A stretch of DNA of 64,000 bases from Parasponia andersonii (lineage: Eukaryota > Streptophyta > Magnoliopsida > Rosales > Cannabaceae), in assembly GCA_002914805.1 (NCBI GenBank), contig JXTB01000291.1:227711-291710 (forward strand), written 5' to 3'. Positions 58,986-64,000 of this stretch are shown piece after piece (positions within the stretch are counted from its first letter, which is position 1; the number at the start of each line of letters is the position of its first letter). Under the pieces are notes generated by a model. It was not told the origin of the DNA. It made no database searches and worked only from the letters and a program-made list of their open reading frames with translations. Made by a program: the position numbers and the translations under genes.

Positions 58986-60600
58986 ACATCTATCTAGTGA
59001 ATCTTTCATTTGTTCTAAGCAGTAAGAGAAATAATTAGTCTTATAGTTTCCAATCGTGCAACAGGAGTGAATACCTCATTGTAGTCAATGCCAGCTCTTT
59101 GACTGTAGCCTTTCACGACTAGCCTTACTTTGTATCTTTCTATCTCTCCGTTGGTATTCTTCTTCACCTTGCACACCCATTTTACACCAATAGCTTTATG
59201 ACCTTTAGGAAGAGTGGATAATTCCCAAGTGTTATTCTTCTCTATGGCTTTGATTTCTTCATCTATCAGATTCCTCTATTTTTCATCTTATACAGCCTCT
59301 TGGAAGTTCACTGGTTCACGATCAACAAATAGGCAAAATAAAGTGAGGTTTTCAAGTCTATTGGTCACTTCATATAGATCTTCAAGACTTCTTGTACGTT
59401 CTTCATACCTCTCAGTTAAGAAAGATGGAGGTGAATCTTTATGAGTGGATGATATTGGTGAGGAAGGTAGAGTAATAGCCTCTTGATGGTTTTCTCTTGC
59501 TTGCTCTACTAGTGTTTCCATATCTTCAAACTGTGGAAAGAAATTGTAGTAATTTGTTTGAAAACCAAAGTCTTATTCACCTTCTTCATCGAATATTACA
59601 TCTCGGCTGATAATTACTTTTCCATTGTTAGGATTGTATAACTTAAATCCTTTGGAGTTGGTGTCATAGCCGATGAAAATGAACTTCTCGCTTTTATCAT
59701 CAAGCTTGGTTCTATGTTTGTCTGGCACATGCACATAGGCTATGCTTCCAAAGACTCTCAAGTAGGAGATCCCAAGCTTCCTTCTGCTCTATGCTTCTTG
59801 TGGTGTCTTTCTCCACACACTTCTTATTAGAGATTGATTGGACAAGTAAACTGCACATGCAACAGCTTCTGCCCAGAACTCTTTGGATAATCTCTTACTT
59901 TTCAGCATGTTTCAAGCTATGTTAAGGATGGTTCGGTTCTTCTTTTCTGCCACACCATTCTGTTGAGGGGATCTTGGAATGGTTAAAGATCATCGAATTC
60001 TATTTGCTTCGCAGAATTCTTGGAACTCTTAGATCTCATGGCTTTGATCTGAAGATCGCTTTCCTTCTCTACGAATGCCTTAAATTTCTTGAAAGCTTCA
60101 AAGACTTCTGATTTTTGCTTCAAGAAATAAACCCAAGTCTTTCTTGAGAAATCATCGATAAAGAGCAAGAAGTAATTGCTCTTACCGAAAGAACTTGGTT
60201 TGATAGGACTGCACACATATGTATGCACGAGCTCTAGTGACTTCTGTGCTTTTGAATTCGACTCTTTTGGAAAGCTTTTCCTGAATTACTTCCTGAGCAA
60301 TATCCTTCACAATGCTGATCAGGATGATTAATACATAGCAAGCCTCTCACCATTTCTTTCTTGGATAATAGCTCTAGTCCTCCAAAGTTGAGATACCTGA
60401 TTCTCAAATGCCATAGCCATGGTGAGTCCTTGTAACATACTTTGAGACATTTTTTCATATCATTTTTAATGTTTAATAAGAATATTCTATTTCTTGACAT
60501 AGGCATCTTGGCAATTAAGTTCATGTTATTATCTCTTATAGAAAGACTATAATCTTTCAAGTGAATATCATAGCATTTCTCTTAGAGTTGTCACAAACTC
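58986..60600 (-). pseudogene. COP2 integrase and linker
   Basis: The pre-integrase segment is at 60234-60560. Then comes [21 protein letters not shown]. The first catalytic Asp is replaced (LVHTYVCSP near 60215). The segment that should hold the second Asp is deleted after AMRS (near 60035). The C-terminal SIAYVHVPDKHRTKLDDKSE and NGKVIISRDVIFDEEGE are at 59573-59761. Confidence 0.88.
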
Positions 60601-61840
60601 AATATGTTGATTTTCATTGTGGGTACATAATAAACATTTAAAATAAATTGATGTCCCCATTTTTTAGGCAGATAAGAATTTTACCTTTACCTTTTACCAC
60701 TACTCTTGAATCATCACCGAAAGAAATGCTCCTACTGATTGATTCATCAAGCTGTACAAACTTTGATCGATGCCCACACATATGATGGCTAACTCTAGTG
60801 TCAAGATACCATGTGTTGTCTTGTCCTCCATTATTGTCATTATATGCTACTAGCATGGTGCCGTTTTCTTCTATTTTCTCTTCAATATAATTGACTTTCT
60901 CTTCAATTCTTCTATTGGGTGCTCTATACTCTCTAGCATAATGGCCAAACTTGTGACAATTGAAACATTCAACTTGAGACTTCTCAGATCTTGAGTTCAT
61001 TCACCCTCTACCATGAACTCTTGCAGAACTTTCTCCTCTTTCGAAATTATTGATATGATAATTGTGGTTGTTGTTTGAATTCCAACCTCGTTAATGACCT
61101 CGACTTATACCACGTCTTTGTCCTCAGGCTTATCTTCTACCACGACCACGTTGACTTTTTTCGCTACATTGGCTATCTTTTTTCTCTGTAAGTTATGTCC
61201 TGAAAAGTTGCTACTTAAAATTTGGCTTCTTTTTTTTATTTTCCTCGTGAGCTTGTAAAGAACCCAAGAGTTATTCTATCATCATAGCTCTCAAATTTTT
61301 AGTTTCTTCGATGATAGTAAAAATATTTTCGAACTTTAGATCTAACAATCAAAGAATCTTTTCCATGATCGTAACATTTTCAAGTTTCTCACCATTTCAC
61401 TTTATTTGATTCGAAATGGCTAAAACTCTTGAAAAGTAGTCAGAAACTGACTCAGCCTCCATCATGTGTAATATATCAAACTCTCCTCTTAGAGTTTGAA
61501 GACAAACCTTTTTAACCTTTTCTTCTCTCTTATATAAAATTTGAAATTTCTCCCATGCTTCCTTAGCAGAGGTTGCACTTGAGATTTTCTCAAACCCGTC
61601 GTCATCTAAGGCCTGGTAGATGAGGAAGAGAGTTTTTTTGTCTCTCTTTCTTAAATCTTTTAAACTATCCTTCTATGTTGAGGATAGTGTTGCCTCATCT
61701 CTTGGCTCTTCATAGCCTTTCTCCACTACTTCCCAAACATCATGTGCTCCAAGAAGGACGTTTATTTTGATAGTCCAATTATCAAAGTTGTTGCCTTGAA
61801 GTGGTAGAACTTGAAAAGATGCTAAATTATTGGTAGCCAT
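60601..61840 (-). pseudogene. COP2 gag and protease
   Basis: gag starts at ATG 61840 (MATNNLASFQVLPLQG). The frame 60638-61000 contains the zinc knuckle VECFNCHKFGHYAREYRAPN, whose last Cys is Tyr. The protease segment is WYLDTRVSHHM, where the usual DTG is DTR. Confidence 0.85.
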
Positions 61841-62356
61841 AACTCTTAACAGAGTGAGTTTTTGAAAATTTCGACTATACAGTTAGATCCGGAACATTGA
61901 AAAACTTTAAGATCGATTTATATATTGACTTGGTCAAAGTTAACACTCAATCAATAGTTAACGTTAGTTAACAGTCAACGGCACAGTCAGTGGCTCCGAC
62001 GATATAGTCAATAACGCGGTCCAATGGCTCTAATAGCTTGGTCTACAGCTCTAACGACTCGGTCAACGGCTATAACGGCTTGGTCAAACAACTCTGACTT
62101 GGCTTAACTTAGTGAGTTGAATCAATTATGACAGTAAAATTCCGACAACTTGTTCAGATTCATTCGGACTCCGATTGGGCTGAAATTTGCAGCAGCGTTT
62201 TCGTCTCGTCGAGCTCTTCAATTTGATATGTAATAATAGTATGTTTGAAATAAATAGATAATACTTTCAATCTCAATAATTCTTTTTTGATGTGGAAGAT
62301 CAGTCAAAGCTGTAACTATAGAGCATACTTAGAATTTCATAAGAATTCACAACTTC

Positions 62357-62368
62357 ATTCTAATACCA
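62357..62368 (-). other. COP2 primer-binding site, mutated
   Basis: The minus strand reads TGGTATTAGAAT against TGGTATCAGAGC in COP1. The three differences are all C-to-T or G-to-A. Confidence 0.85.
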
Positions 62369-62371
62369 CTT

Positions 62372-62840
62372 TGTTGGAAATAAAACAAGCCTTATTATTC
62401 ATTCAAATATTTTTACAAGAGAAAATTCTCAACTTCACTCTTCAAGCTCACTCACTCACTATAAGCTATGCTTTTTTCTCTCTTCTCTTCACTCTTAGAA
62501 GCTTTGCTTCTTACTTGATGATTAGAACTCAAATGGGAATAGGTATTTAGACTACATGAGAAACAATGAGAACAACACAAATAAACAATTACAAAAAATT
62601 TTAAGCCACACATATTTTCTTCTACACACTTCTAATAATAATCTAAGTAATCAAATAATTCACATGCAAAAAAACTAATATCTAACTAATACTAGAAGAT
62701 TCTAAGTGGAAGGTTTCTTCAATTTGGACTTGGACTTCTTCTTTTATGAGCTTTGCACTTGGGCTAACTCCAACTTATTGGAACTCATGTTGATGGGCCT
62801 AAAACACTTCTTATATGCTTAAATAAATTTATTTTCAACA
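62372..62840 (-). repeat. 5' LTR of COP2 (469 bp)
   Basis: Full-length partner of 57400-57780 and homologous to the COP1 LTRs. The core box that is TATAAATA in COP1 is TCTAAATA here (near 62543-62551). Confidence 0.92.
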
Positions 62841-62845
62841 GAATT

Positions 62846-64000
62846 AACATAAAAGTCACCAAAATTTGATACTTCAAAAATTCTTCCAAAATACCAAAAA
62901 GTCACGTTAGAATCTACCATTGCTCCACGAATTGCACCACATCATACGTGGATTTAAAAAAAAAAAAACAAAGAAAGAGAGAGACTAATCTAATTTGAGA
63001 ACTGTTTAGACTATATATATTTTTTTTTCTACTCTACAGTCTCACTGTTTGATATGTGGACCGCATTAAAATATCTGATATTATAATAATGATATTATAA
63101 AGCATGATTAAGTTCATATATAAAGTAATAGAATAAAATAGAAAATATAATGGAATTAGCATTTCTCATTAGATTTTCACCATTTAACTGTCGTATTCTT
63201 TAATGGGATGATATCAAAAGAAACCCATCATTTTTTGTCTTTTTATCAAAAAAATAAAACTATACATTTTTATTGATATTAAATAAATCTTTCTATTTTT
63301 GTTTTTCTTTTAAATTTTATCGAATCTACTTATATAATCAAAATAATCAAAATTGAAGTTAAAATTGTTGAAAGCGAATGTTTAAAAACTTTTCAAATTA
63401 GATAATCGAATTCAAAAAGTGATATTTGTGTGTGTTTGAAGGTTGATAGTGTTGGATTTCTATAGAGATTACATATTATTTTTTGGTCTATATGGTTACC
63501 CTCTAAATATTTCAGTAGATACAAGCTAATCGACAATTTTAGAGAATAAAGATATTTTTACAATAATATTAAATTTAATTTTGACTGTATATATAAATCT
63601 AATAAAACTTGATAAAAAAACACAGATAGGAAGTTTTATCTAATATTAATCAAAGTACGTGAATTTTTCTGCTAAAAGGCTACAAATCATGGGTTTCTTT
63701 TGATATTATCTCTTACTTAATAACTTAAGCAATTCATCAACCCATTATATATAAACTGTTCATTATTACATGAAAATTCAATGGTAAAAAGTAGCATAAA
63801 TTATTTTGGTCTACAAAGTGTGAGTGTTGCAATTTTAACATTATTTTTGAAGTGGTAATTCTAATATATTTGAGGTAATATTTTATATTTTTTTCTTCTT
63901 TTTCTCTCCTTTCTTTGTTAGGATTATGTCTTTTGACAGCAAAGAGAGTAAATTAGAGGCATTTTGTTTTCCCTACCTTGAGAAGTAGGCATATGGCATG
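62846..64000. other. AT-rich intergenic DNA to the window end
   Basis: No ORF, repeat or motif that I can support; homopolymer runs of A and T only. Confidence 0.5.

Larger units (their letters stand above)
57395..62845 (-). mobile_element. Ty1/Copia LTR retrotransposon COP2, same family as COP1
   Basis: LTRs 57400-57780 (381 bp, internally deleted) and 62372-62840 (469 bp) flank gag-pol on the minus strand. The TSD is GATTT (57395-57399) against GAATT (62841-62845), one mismatch. It is colinear with COP1 and retains segments COP1 has lost, but has its own lesions: a mutated primer site, a broken gag zinc knuckle, an altered protease triad and a deleted integrase Asp. It cannot be autonomous. 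Confidence 0.94.

Overview
This window is nuclear DNA of a flowering plant, probably a dicot. It is AT-rich and gene-poor, and it carries Ty3/Gypsy and Ty1/Copia LTR retrotransposons with plant-type domain architecture, tRNA-Met primer sites, 5-bp target-site duplications (TSDs) and GT-AG introns. I cannot name the species. Nothing looks bacterial, organellar or CRISPR-like, and I found no tRNA or rRNA gene. There is one run of Ns (42559-42656).

Layout. 1-10615: a Tat-lineage Gypsy element on the minus strand, cut by the window start. It has gag, protease, RT, RNase H, a second RNase H and integrase, plus a spliced antisense ORF on the plus strand. 11112-16567: a minus-strand Copia element (COP1) with a perfect TSD, inserted in what looks like an older LTR (10616-17200). 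17974-26514: a small host gene split by an 8.4-kb LTR element (18065-26435) that has long LTRs and no recognisable gag or pol. 26707-31999: a decayed minus-strand Gypsy element with a perfect TSD. 34086-34601 and 39304-39588: two more members of the same small host gene family. 36050-38630 and 39746-41845: two solo LTRs with perfect TSDs. 42896-49882: a plus-strand chromodomain Gypsy element, heavily decayed. 50294 to about 56000: a very degraded plus-strand element carrying a third solo LTR (50978-53145, perfect TSD). 57400-62840: a second copy of the Copia family (COP2). 62846-64000: AT-rich DNA with nothing recognised.

How the parts relate. The LTRs of the chromodomain element, the coding-free element and all three solo LTRs are related to one another. 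Together they form one amplified LTR superfamily, of which only the element at 42896-49882 retains pol. The host component is a local family of small proteins that start with an EALA motif. One of the three copies has been split by a retrotransposon, and two of the three have transposon sequence less than 200 bp upstream of the start codon.

Every coding transposon here is broken. The Tat element is the youngest (about 3% LTR divergence over the 208 bp that can be compared). Its reading frame is damaged mostly by TGA stops, as expected from methyl-cytosine deamination after silencing.
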